From positions 62,001 through 126,000 of the forward strand of contig CAVSID010000006.1 of assembly GCA_963727915.1 (NCBI GenBank): a DNA stretch of 64,000 nt, written 5' to 3'. Below are positions 37,473 through 46,800 of this stretch, one piece after another (the stretch's first letter is position 1; each line of letters starts with the position of its first letter). This DNA is from CAWAND01 sp963727915. GTDB taxonomy: Bacteria; Chloroflexota; Anaerolineae; Anaerolineales; E44-bin32. Under the pieces are notes generated by a model. That model was not told where the DNA came from, made no database searches, and saw only the letters and a list, made by a program, of their open reading frames with translations. Both the position numbers and the translations under genes were made by a program.

Positions 37473-38784
37473 CTACGAGGGCGTCTCGCCCTTGTCCTGT
37501 CGGACGCGATCGAGCAGGTCGGGGAGTTTGCCGGTTTCGCTGTAGCCGGAGGCGCCCCGGCGGATGGCCTTGCGCCCTTCTTCCTCGCTGAGGACATCGG
37601 CCATAACGAAGATCTTGGCCTGAGGGGAGATCTGTCGCAGACCTCGTATGAGCCAATAGTCGCGCTCTTGAGCGATCTTGTCGTTGACCAGGGCAATTCC
37701 TGGCGGGACCCGTTCTGCCAGCGCTATCGCCTCAACCGCCGTACCAGCTTCACTCACCCGGTAGCCCTGCCCCTGAATGGTCATCACCATCCGCTCGCGC
37801 AAGTGATCATCGGATTCGACCACCAGGACGCGCCCCAAGGGCTCCAATCCCGACGTCAGAACGGCCTGGATCGCCGAGACCAGGGCACCTGTGTCCGGGT
37901 GGCGCGCCAGGAAGCTGACAGCGCCCATGCTGACGCCTCCCTTCGGGTCTTCGGCAGAGGTCAGGAAGAGCACCGGGGTGTTACGCGTACGCCGATCGTA
38001 TTTGAGGATGGCGGCCACTTCGAAGGCGGTCGGTGAGCGAGCCAGCAGGTCGAGCAGCACCATATCGGGCTGGACCTTGCGAGCCAGCGAAAGAACCTCT
38101 TCGCCGCTCTCTGCCATCACGATGTGGTGGTCTTGGGACTCGAGATCGTGCGCCAGGATCTCGCGCAGCTCGGGATCATCGACCATCAGTAGCAGCGTCT
38201 TGGCCCCTTCACCGCCATTGGCCAGCCTAGTCTCTAGCGCCTGACGCAGTAAACTGACATCGGTGACCAACTCGTTCGCCGCCCATAACGGAAGCGCCAG
38301 GCCGAACCGCGTTTCCTTGGCCTGGTCCGAACTCGAGCCATAGGCTCGGACCGAAATCTGCCAGCAGGCGCTCGCAGTCTGCGATCGGCCAGTTGCGCTC
38401 GCCCGGCGGTCGGCCGAATTGGGCCAAGACGTCTATCGCCCCTTTGCCGTCGTCGGCGAAAGACATCCTAAGCAAGGCCCACGGGCCACCCTTGCTCAAT
38501 CCCGAAGGCTCGCCGGCCATCACGCGAAGCGTGGCTGGTTTGTCCCCGGCGGAAAGGAGCTCCAGTCGGACCGTAACCTCGTGGCCTTCGGTAAGTGTCC
38601 CGGCGCGCGCCAGCAGGCAGGCAACCGTCGACACCAGCTCTGCCTGGTCGGCTTTGACAGCCGGCAAATGGGCCGGGAACTCGGCCACGATCGTGACCTG
38701 ACGCCCGGCCATGTGCTGGCTGCTGATGTCCGTCGCTTGCTCGATTACCTGGGGAAGTTCTACGGGCACCCCGCGGGACTCCAA
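37473..38784 (-). CDS. ATPase-domain protein fused to two receiver domains (one frameshift)
   Basis: TTG 38784 lies eight bases after GGAGGG. The first 150 residues resemble a degenerate HATPase domain (KADQAELVSTVACLLARAG, RMSFADDGKG) with no preceding His-containing dimerisation domain. A shift near 38330 links it through FGLALPLWAANELVTDVSLL to two receivers. Receiver 1 has the acceptor Asp (VLLDLLA) but Arg instead of the conserved Lys; receiver 2 has Asn at the expected acceptor site (IALVNDKI). About 437 residues. It has no visible DNA-binding output, so it may act by protein contact. It is divergent from the PP2C-type phosphatase across 140 bases. Confidence 0.68.
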
Positions 38785-38885
38785 AGGATTAACCCTCCGT
38801 ACCGGCCTTTAGCGGTTTGACGCTTTTGCGCCACTCTACCTTATGACTTTATCCGATGTGTTACGCGTCCAACCTTGCCATTGGC

Positions 38886-38914
38886 TTACAAATCCTCGGC
38901 CGCCGATGTACAAT
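38886..38914 (+). promoter_or_regulatory. Promoter of the PP2C-type phosphatase gene
   Basis: TTACAA (38886-38891), a 17-base spacer and TACAAT (38909-38914). Ten bases separate the -10 box from ATG 38925, so the leader would be at most about four bases, with no Shine-Dalgarno site. Confidence 0.6.
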
Positions 38915-38924
38915 CCAGAACGTA

Positions 38925-39629
38925 ATGGAAGCCCGGATCGCAGTTGCCAAGGTTGGTAAGTATGCCACATCCGAGAGTGGAGACACGCTCGAAATGGTCG
39001 AGCGACCCACCGGAGGCATATCGTTTGTCCTGGCCGATGGTCAGCGATCCGGCAAATCCGCCAAAGCCATATCAAACGTTGTGGCCCGAAAGGCAATCAG
39101 CTTGCTCGCCGAAGGCGTGCGGGATGGTGCAGCGGCACGTGCGGCCTCTGACTATTTATACACCTATCGCGCCGGGAAGGTCCTGGCTACCCTTAACATA
39201 CTGTCGATCGACCTCCTCACCCAAACGCTGGTGATCGTCCGCAATAGTCCGGCTCCTGTCCACATCTTTGAGAACGGGACCATGCGCGTCCTGGAGGGAT
39301 CGGACGACCCGGTGGGCACAAGGAGAGGCATACGCCCGGCGATTGCGGAGATCCCGCTCTCAAGCGACCTACGCACTGTCATGTACACGGATGGAGTGAC
39401 CCACGCTGGCAGCCGGCGTGGAAAGACGTTCGATGTGGCTTCGGCGCTAAAGGCTCTAAACGAGAGCGGCAACCAGGATCCTGAAGTGTGGGCCAATCAA
39501 CTGCTCGACACCGCGGTGGAGCTCGATGAGGGACGGCCGGGTGATGACATCAGCATCCTCGTGGCCATCATCGCCGACACGATTGACGACGGCACTCGGC
39601 GACTCACGGTCCAGATCCCGCTCCCTTGA
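38925..39629 (+). CDS. SpoIIE/PP2C-type serine phosphatase
   Basis: A 234-residue protein from ATG 38925. It has the SpoIIE-type phosphatase layout: SFVLADGQRSGKSAKAISN (first metal Asp; the usual Gly-Met is changed), LNILSIDLLTQTLVIVRNSPAPV, LRTVMYTDGVTHAG (second metal Asp) and GRPGDDISILVA (paired metal Asp). No membrane or sensor domain. Such phosphatases dephosphorylate serine on anti-sigma antagonists or similar switches. The divergent ATPase-receiver protein is a possible partner. A P-loop gene follows after 25 bases. Confidence 0.83.
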   Translation: MEARIAVAKVGKYATSESGDTLEMVERPTGGISFVLADGQRSGKSAKAISNVVARKAISLLAEGVRDGAAARAASDYLYTYRAGKVLATLNILSIDLLTQTLVIVRNSPAPVHIFENGTMRVLEGSDDPVGTRRGIRPAIAEIPLSSDLRTVMYTDGVTHAGSRRGKTFDVASALKALNESGNQDPEVWANQLLDTAVELDEGRPGDDISILVAIIADTIDDGTRRLTVQIPLP

Positions 39630-39654
39630 GCCCAGCCTCCACCCGGATCACTTG

Positions 39655-40033
39655 ATGGCCGAGAACCACGAGCCGTTGATCGCTATCGTCGGGCCGTGTG
39701 CGTCGGGCAAATCCACCTTGGCCAACCGACTTCACGCACATCGGATGGCGGGCGCGCCAAATCGCTCAGGAGCATTCCTACGTGCCAGACATGTGGCAGG
39801 TGCTCACCCAGCCCGACATCCTGGTCTTTCTCGACGCCAGCTTCGAGACCTGTACGCAGCGCAAGCAGCTCAACTGGAACCTGGCCGAGTACCAGGAGCA
39901 GCAACATCGCCTTCGGCACGCAAGAAAGCACTGTGATATCTTGGTCGATACCACTGATCTCTCACCCGAGGAGGTCGTATTAAAGGTCCAGGCGGCCTTG
40001 GCCGGTGGACAGTCGCTAGACGTGGGGGTATAA
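39655..40033 (+). CDS. Small P-loop NTPase (one frameshift)
   Basis: ATG 39655 gives LIAIVGPCASGKSTLANRL with a Walker A motif; after a shift near 39735 the protein reads DFTHIGWRARQIAQEHSYVPDMW, ILVFLDASFETCTQRKQLNW and DILVDTTDLSPEEVV. About 126 residues. The arrangement (P-loop, short helical lid with basic residues, VDTTDLSPEEV near the end) resembles small nucleoside-kinase-like proteins. No substrate can be named. Its 3' end overlaps the promoter that leads into secD. Confidence 0.65.
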
Positions 40034-40034
40034 T
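40006..40034 (+). promoter_or_regulatory. Promoter reading into secD
   Basis: TGGACA (40006-40011), a 17-base spacer and a perfect TATAAT (40029-40034) that includes the stop codon of the NTPase gene. The predicted start is near 40041. Confidence 0.7.
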
Positions 40035-40044
40035 CCCGTTAGCC

Positions 40045-40084
40045 AGCCCTCCGGCACAGGCACACGTCGAGGGCTCGTTTTTTT
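40045..40084 (+). terminator. Intrinsic terminator in the secD leader
   Basis: Stem AGCCCTC (40045-40051) / GAGGGCT (40069-40075) with a 17-base loop and CG followed by seven Ts (40078-40084). It lies after the promoter and 24 bases before the secD ATG, so it could cut short the secD transcript as well as end the upstream one. Confidence 0.75.
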
Positions 40085-40108
40085 GCCTACCAGGAGAGTC
40101 GCCCAAGC

Positions 40109-41590
40109 ATGGGACAACGTTATCGACGTTTCATCATCCCGGTCCTGATCGTCATCGCTGCCGCCATCTGGCTAGTGCTTCCCACCAACCCAGGCATACA
40201 CATCGGTCCTGTCAACCGCGATGTCCAGGTCGTCCGCGGCCTAGATCTCCAAGGGGGGCTGCGGGTCCTGCTCGAGGCGGATCTGCCGGATACGGTGGAC
40301 ATCACCAATGACCAGATGAGCACAGCCCGCAACATCGTCGAGAACCGGGTCAACGGCCTCGGTGTGAGCGAACCCGTGGTCCAGGTGGCTGGCAACCGGC
40401 GGATTTTGGTTGAGCTCCCCGGCGTATCCGACCCGCAGGAAGCCATCAATACCATCAAGGAGACCGGGCTGCTGGAGTTCGTCGAGCTCGACAGCCAACA
40501 GGAGGCCCTGGGGTTGGTCGGCCAGACCATCAAGACCGACTTCGGCCAGACCAACAGCACACAAGTGCAGCCAACACCTGGCAGCGGCACCCCCAAATCA
40601 ACAGTGCCGCCCACGGCCACCGAGACGGCCGCCCCCGCAATCACGTCTACGCCCGCTTCGACAGCTGCTGCCGGGGCCGGGGCCGCCGCCAGTCCGACGC
40701 CGGCTGGTCCGACCAAGGTCTACCACACTGTAATGACGGGGACGGCTCTGAGCGGTGCCCAGGCCGGCCGCAACCCCACTACGGGTGAATATCTGGTCCA
40801 GTTTCAGTTGACCGGAGAGGGCTCCAAGGTCTTCGGCGACTACACCAGCAGCCACGTTGGCGGTTATCTGGCCATTGTGCTGGATAACAAAGTCATCTCC
40901 GCCCCGCGCATCAACTCAGCGATCGTTGGCGGGAGCGGCGAAATCACGGGCAGCTTCACCCAGCAGGAAGCCAACAACCTGGCAGTCCAGCTTCGGTATG
41001 GTTCCCTCCCCATCCCGCTCAAGGTAGCCGAGATCAACAGCGTCGGACCGACGCTCGGCCAGGACTCGCTGCGCAAGAGCGCCATCGCTGGCATCGTTGG
41101 CCTGCTCGTCGTGGCGGCCTTCATGGCTTTCTACTATCGCCTGCCAGGTCTCGTGGCGGACCTGGCCCTGCTGTCGTACGCCGCCATAACATTTGCGCTC
41201 TTCAAACTGATCCCGGTCACCCTGACCCTGCCCGGCATCGCCGGATTTGTCTTATCAATTGGGGTGGCGGTAGATGCCAACATCCTCATTTTCGAACGTA
41301 TGAAGGAGGAGCTGCGGGCCGGCAAGACGCTGGTGCACGCCATCGACCTCGGTTTCTCGCGCGCCTGGCCGTCGATCCGGGATTCGAACCTGTCCACCCT
41401 GATCACTTGCGCCATCCTGTTTTGGTTTGGCAACACATTTGGCGCCAGCATCGTCAAGGGTTTCGCTCTCACGCTGGCTATCGGCGTGCTGGTCAGCCTC
41501 TTCACCGCCATCACCGCCACCCGGGTCTTCCTGCACACCGTGCTGGACAACCTCGAGATGGCCAAGCACCCTCGCTGGTTCGGGGTCTAG
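40109..41590 (+). CDS. secD: Protein translocase subunit SecD
   Basis: An intact 493-residue protein from ATG 40109 behind AGGAG. It has one N-terminal helix, the VVRGLDLQGGLRVLLE segment, the P1 domain (ENRVNGLGVSEPVVQ, VELPGVSDPQEAI), and a C-terminal block of five helices with SVGPTLGQDSLRKS, VAVDANILIFERMKEE and IRDSNLSTLIT. SecD and SecF use the proton gradient to pull proteins out of the SecYEG channel. Odd feature: about 55 residues rich in Pro, Thr and Ala (residues about 148-205) are inserted in the extracellular domain. secF follows after nine bases. Confidence 0.95.
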   Translation: MGQRYRRFIIPVLIVIAAAIWLVLPTNPGIHIGPVNRDVQVVRGLDLQGGLRVLLEADLPDTVDITNDQMSTARNIVENRVNGLGVSEPVVQVAGNRRILVELPGVSDPQEAINTIKETGLLEFVELDSQQEALGLVGQTIKTDFGQTNSTQVQPTPGSGTPKSTVPPTATETAAPAITSTPASTAAAGAGAAASPTPAGPTKVYHTVMTGTALSGAQAGRNPTTGEYLVQFQLTGEGSKVFGDYTSSHVGGYLAIVLDNKVISAPRINSAIVGGSGEITGSFTQQEANNLAVQLRYGSLPIPLKVAEINSVGPTLGQDSLRKSAIAGIVGLLVVAAFMAFYYRLPGLVADLALLSYAAITFALFKLIPVTLTLPGIAGFVLSIGVAVDANILIFERMKEELRAGKTLVHAIDLGFSRAWPSIRDSNLSTLITCAILFWFGNTFGASIVKGFALTLAIGVLVSLFTAITATRVFLHTVLDNLEMAKHPRWFGV

Positions 41591-41599
41591 GAGTTCCGC

Positions 41600-42525
41600 A
41601 TGCTCGACATCGTCGGAAAACGCTACTGGTTCTTCGGGATTTCTCTGCTCGTAATTGTCCCGGGATTGATAGCCCTGGCGGTTTGGGGTTTCCCGTTGGC
41701 GATCGACTTCACGGGGGGCAGCTTGCTCGAAGTCCAGTTCCCCGTTGGCCAGGCACCTCAGCCGGCCGAAGTTGTGGCGTTGTATCAGGACCTCGGCTAT
41801 CATCGATCCAATCGCCCAAACCTCCGGCGACAGCAACATCCTGGTGCGAAGCAAACAGATCGACCAGAATGACGAGGCCGCTATCGTGAACGAGATGAAT
41901 ACGCGGTTCAACACGCAAGTAACCGTGCTCAGCTTTGAGTCGGTCGGCCCCTCGATCGGCGCCCTGGTGGCCGAACGCGCCGCCGGCGCCGTTGGTCTGG
42001 CCACGCTGGGCATTCTTGGTTTCATCACCTATGCCTTTCGCGGTGTCAAGCACGCCTATCCGCTATGGGATGGCTGCCATCATCGCCATGCTGCACGACG
42101 TCGCCGTGGTGGTCGGCGTGGAGGCCATCCTGGGGCATTTTTTGGGGTGGCAGGTGGACGCCCTCTTCTTACGGCGCTGTTGACGGTCATTGGCTTTTCG
42201 GTCCATGACTCGATCGTGGTATTCGACCGGATCCGTGAGAACGCTAACGTACATCGCCGGCTGGATTATGAGACACTCGTCAATCACTCGATCGTGCAGA
42301 CGCTTGACCGATCGATCAACACCCAGCTCACCGTGGCCCTTACGCTGCTGGCTCTTCTCCTGCTCGGGGGCGTGACGACCACGACACTTCGTCACGATCT
42401 TGTTGGTGGGCGTGTTCAGCGGCACCTACTCATCGATCTTCAACGCCTCCCCGATCCTGGTGGTGTGGGAGAACCGCGAGTGGACCACCTGGTTCCGTCG
42501 CCGAGCGGCGGCCCCCACCAGCTAG
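41600..42525 (+). CDS. secF: Protein translocase subunit SecF (about four frameshifts)
   Basis: The start region has DIVGKRYWFFGISLLV and LAIDFTGGSLLEVQF. Conserved parts then appear in successive frames: DPIAQTSGDSNILVRSK, SFESVGPSIGALVAERA, MAAIIAMLHDVAVVVG, TVIGFSVHDSIVVFDRIREN, and VFSGTYSSIFNASPILVVWE. Indels lie near 41800, 42055, 42175 and 42385. About 308 residues with six helices, a normal SecF. Directly downstream of secD and ended by a strong terminator. The intact secD next door and the essential role argue that the breaks are errors. Confidence 0.88.
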
Positions 42526-42556
42526 CACAAACAGGGCCCGCCTCAGGCTGAACATC

Positions 42557-42581
42557 AGCCCCCGCTATGCGGGGGCTTTTT
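42557..42581 (+). terminator. Intrinsic terminator after secF
   Basis: AGCCCCCGC / GCGGGGGCT stem, TAT loop and a T-run (42577-42581), 32 bases after the secF stop. Confidence 0.9.
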
Positions 42582-42833
42582 AGTTGGCGCCTGATTGCCT
42601 GGCGGTCGATCATGGGGATTTCTCCTCGGCTGCCCTTCGCTCGAAATGGCATGAGGGGCGAATGACTGCCCCCTCAGTCAGCCAGAGTGCCACTCGTTTG
42701 TGTCAGCCCGACGGCCCTCTTTTGTGTCATCTCGAGGGCTGAGGGGTGCGGTGGCGCCTGTTCGGATCGGGCCGAGGCGGGGTGTTGGGGTCACAGATGG
42801 GCGAGATGAGGCCCAGGGGAAAGCGCGGGAGCC
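42582..42833. other. Gene-free gap between convergent operons
   Basis: No credible ORF. It holds an imperfect hairpin (TGAGGGG at 42652-42658 with CCCCTCA at 42670-42676) that could terminate the minus-strand operon, and two copies of TTTGTGTCA about 23 bases apart (near 42699 and 42721). The rest is featureless. Confidence 0.4.
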
Positions 42834-43801
42834 CTACGGTGCCGGGGTCTGATCCAGCATCTTGCAGGCCATTTCCAACGCGCGCAGCTGCTCGGTCATG
42901 TCCTGCAGGACATCGCGGCCGCGGTAGCTGCTCCGCCCGTAGCGTAACAGCGAGAGGTCCTGCCCCAGACGGGCCACGGCGACCTCCAAGCCGGCTGGCG
43001 ACATCCGGGGGCGCCCCCTGCCCCAATTCCTCGATGAGCACCACACGTTCCACGCCTTCGTCTTGGGGGCCGAGTGCACTGGCACGCAGGCGAAGCTTGC
43101 GACCGCCAAGCTCGACGTACTTCTCCAGGGGACCGCCATTGCCGTTCACCAGGCCCTCCAGGAAGTCGGATATCGGACGACCCTCCGAAATGGCATCTTC
43201 CGCCAGCCAGCTTTCCGCCGCCGGGTTCTTAGGCATGTGCCGCCCGTTTACCGAGGCCAGGATGATCCCCTGAGGGAGCTGAGCCAGCAACTCCCGGTAG
43301 GTCTTTTCCTGGCGCTGGAGCTGCCGGAAGCGGTCGGTTACTTCGTCCTCGAGCATGTCGCCGCGGCGCTTTTGGGCCTTGGCCATGCGGATGATTGTCC
43401 AAAGTCAGCCGCCGGAACTCGAGCGCCCTGTCCACGGCGTTCGAGATCACGCTGATATGGTCGAACGGCTTGGTGAGGTAGCTGAAGGCCCCGTTGTTGA
43501 GCGCATCGATGGCGTTCTCCATGGTGGCGTTGGCGGTGACGATGATGACCTGCATGTTGGGATCACGGTGCTTGGCTTCGGTCAGGATCTCGAGCCCCGA
43601 ATATCCCGGCATATTGATGTCCGTGACAACCAGGTCGATCGGGAATCGCAGGAGGGCATCCATCGCTTCCCGCCCATCGTTGGCCCGAGTGACCCGGTGG
43701 CCGAGTCGCTGGACCCGCCGGGCGATCAGCTCCAGCATATCGACTTCATCTTCAGCGACCAGCACATGGGCTTCCATGGAGAAGGTAGGCCGAGCACTCA
43801 T
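42834..43801 (-). CDS. Receiver-PAS signalling protein (two frameshifts)
   Basis: ATG 43801 overlaps the stop of the giant surface-protein gene as ATGA. The receiver is complete: VAEDEVDML, VVTDINMPGYSG (acceptor Asp), VIIVTANATMENA (Thr) and YLTKPFDH (Lys). After a shift near 43395 a coiled coil (DRFRQLQRQEKTYREL) leads to a small PAS-like domain (LPQGIILASVNGRHMPKNPAAESWL); a second shift near 43010 gives the helical C-terminus (DMTEQLRALEMACKML). About 320 residues, no enzyme or DNA-binding output. The receiver is closely related to those at 51879 and 55437. Confidence 0.75.
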
Positions 43802-46800
43802 GAGTCGTCCTGCCCTTTCTGGTCCTTCCGAATACCAAGCATCCAGACCAACCAAGCCAGCGGCAGCAGAAGCTGGAGCCACTGCCAGACGCCGTCGCCG
43901 GAAACTGGTCGGCCCGGCCGAAGACGCTGCCACAGGCTCTTCGGTGGCGGTGGCCCCGGTTCTGGCGTATCGCTGGGCGACGAGGGCTGCGCGGCCGAAG
44001 TGTTGGTCGCCGCCGGTTGTGGTGCGTCTGTGGCGGGCGCCGATGGGGTGTCCGTTGCCGAGCTGCTGCCATCCTGTGTGGGGGACACCGGCATAGGTGT
44101 GTCGGCAGGCGATCCGCCGCCTTCAGGCGTGGCCGTTGCAGCGACGGGTGTGTCGGTGGGGGCACTCCCCCCGTCCGGTGTCGCCGAGGCAAGAACGGGA
44201 GTTTCCGTGGGCGATGGGCTGCCGCCGGGCGTAGCTGACGCCGCCGGCGTACCTGTCGCCGTGCCCGATCCCGACGGCGTGGCGCTGGCGGGCACGGGGG
44301 TATCCGTGGCGGCTGCCGGGTCTCTGGTTGGCGTAGCGCTGGGGGCAGCACTCCCCCGCCTGCTTCGGCGGTTGTCGTGGGCGCTGAAGCCGGTGTGGGC
44401 GGATCGAGGGGCGCGCCCGACGATGCACCGCTGAATACCACAGCGGCGAGCCGGGACATCGATGGTGGAGATATCCGAGCTAGCCGTGCCGTTGGACGAG
44501 GTCATCACGGCGGTGACATCGCAGCTGGTGCCGTCAGCATTGGGGGCGCGGACCCGCACCGTCTTGAAAGCCCGCCGCCAACTCTCCCAGATTCCCCGAG
44601 AACACCGGGTTGGCAGTGATCACGTTGCAGCCGCTTCCAGTGGAGACAGCTCACCGTGGTGCCGTAGGCCGTGCCTGGGCCATCATTCCAGTAACGAGAC
44701 CGTGAACTGAACGATCTCATTGCGGGAGGCGGTGAGGTGTCAGGGTCGAGCTGCACCGTCAGCTGTGGCTGAGTTGAAGTGCACCGTGACGGTGGCCGTG
44801 TCACACAGCATGCCCTCCGGACCATCGGCGAAGTCGCTGTTGGCGTCGCACACTTGGTAGGTGTAGGTCAACTGGGTTTGCGGACCACCGGCGGGAGCAT
44901 CGGTGAAGGTGATGCTGCCGTCCCCGTTGACGGAGGCCGTGCCGCGGGCCGGAGGCGTGATGACCGTCACGCTTGAGGGATCGAGACGGCCCTCGATATC
45001 CAAGTCGTTGCTGAGCACGTCGGTGGTCGTCGACCCACCCTGGTCAATCGTGCCGGCATCATCGGGATTGGCGACCGGGGCGTCGTTGACCGGGTCGACG
45101 GTCAGCGTCACGGCGACCGTGCTCGAGTCCATCCCGCCATCGGTCGCGTGATAGGTGAAGCCATCCGTGCCGTTCCAGTTGGCTTGCGGAGTGTAGCTGA
45201 AAGAGCCGTTGGCGTTCACGCGTGAATGCACTGGCGTGACCGGGCCCTCGAGTCAAGAACGGCCGTGATCGGGTCGGTGTTGGGATCGTTGTCGTTGCCG
45301 AGGACGCCGGGCGCCGTCTCACTCAGCGAGCCATCCTCGTCCAAGATGTACCCGTCCGCCGTCGCCAAAGGCGGGTCATTGATGATCACTGAGACAGTGG
45401 CTGTGTCGCAAGCCGTGGCCGGCGGTGGCGGGCCGTCATCGCACACGGTGTAGGTGAAAGTGTCTGGCACGGTCGGGCTGTGGTACGCGCCAGGATCGTA
45501 GGTGATATCCGAGGCGCCGAACACCACCGTGCCACCGTGATCCGAGGAATTCTGGGCTGCCTGGATTGTCAGGCCATTGCTCTCGACGGGATCATCATCG
45601 TTGGTCAGAACTGGGAACACGGTTGGGACGGCGAACTGGCTGATGGTGTAGCTGTCGTCCCCGGCCACCGGCAGGTCGTTGACGGCCGAGACGCTGATGG
45701 TCACCGAGGCAGTGTTGGTGGACGTCAGCGTGCCATCCGTGACCTGGTAGCTAAAGCCAAAGCCACCGGGTGTGTTGCCGTCGTTGGCATTGCTGGCGGG
45801 CGTGAACCTGACAGTTCGGTTGTCTCCGAGCAGCAGGATTGACCCGCCGTGGACATTAGTGATCGAGCCGGGAGCGACCTGAAGATCAGCGTTAGGATTG
45901 TCGATGTCGGTGTCATTGGCTGCCACATCGATGTCCACAAAGTTGTCTTCAGATGTCGAAGCCGCATCGTCGACCGCCGAAGGAGGATCATCGATGCTGT
46001 TGACGGTGATGGTGACAGTGGCCGGTGCCGACGCCAACCCACCATCAAAGGCATGGTAGGTGAAGGTGTCGGTGCCATTGAAATCCGCTTCCGGCGTGTA
46101 GTTGAAGGAGCCGTCGGCGTTGAGAATGAACCCACCCGGCGTCACATCATGTGACGGACCGCTATCGAGCATTGCCGTCAAGCCGGCATAGAACGGGGCC
46201 GTCAGGTTATCGGGGTCGGTATCGTTGGCCAGGACACCATCGACGCCGGACACGGTCAGGGTTCCGCCATCCTCATCGATCTGGTAGGCAGACGCCGGCG
46301 GTGTCGGCCCAGCGCCGGGATCGTCGTTAGCGATCGGCGCGTCGGGCACCGCGTTGACGGTGATGCTGGCCGTGATCTCAGCTGTGCACAACCCACCCGA
46401 GTCGCAAGCCTGATAGGTAAAGCTGTCAGAGCCGTAGAAGTTAGGATCGGGCGAATAGATGAAGCTGCCGTCCGAGTAGAGCGTCAAGCTCCCATTTGTG
46501 ACATCGTTCACAAGCGATGCCGTCAGCCCAGCGTAGGCGGGCGTGGGCGAGAAATTATCCGGGTCGCTGTCGTTGCCCAGCACTCCGGGAGAGGTCACGT
46601 TGAGGGTGCTGTCCTCGTTGATTGAGTAGTCGCCAGGGGTGGCCGGGTCGTCGTTGCCCACCGGAGCGTCATTGACATTGTTGATCGTCAGATTCACGGT
46701 CCCAGTGTCGCACAGCGGGATCGGCGTCGTGTCGTCGCATACCTCATACACGAACGCATCCGAACCGTAGTAGTTGCCAACTGGCCGGTAAGTAAACGAC

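Noticed and set aside
37473..38270. A free-standing double-receiver protein starting at 38270.
   Set aside because: The frame continues upstream without a stop into FGLALPLWAANEL, matching the end of the ATPase-like domain, so one fused gene is more likely.
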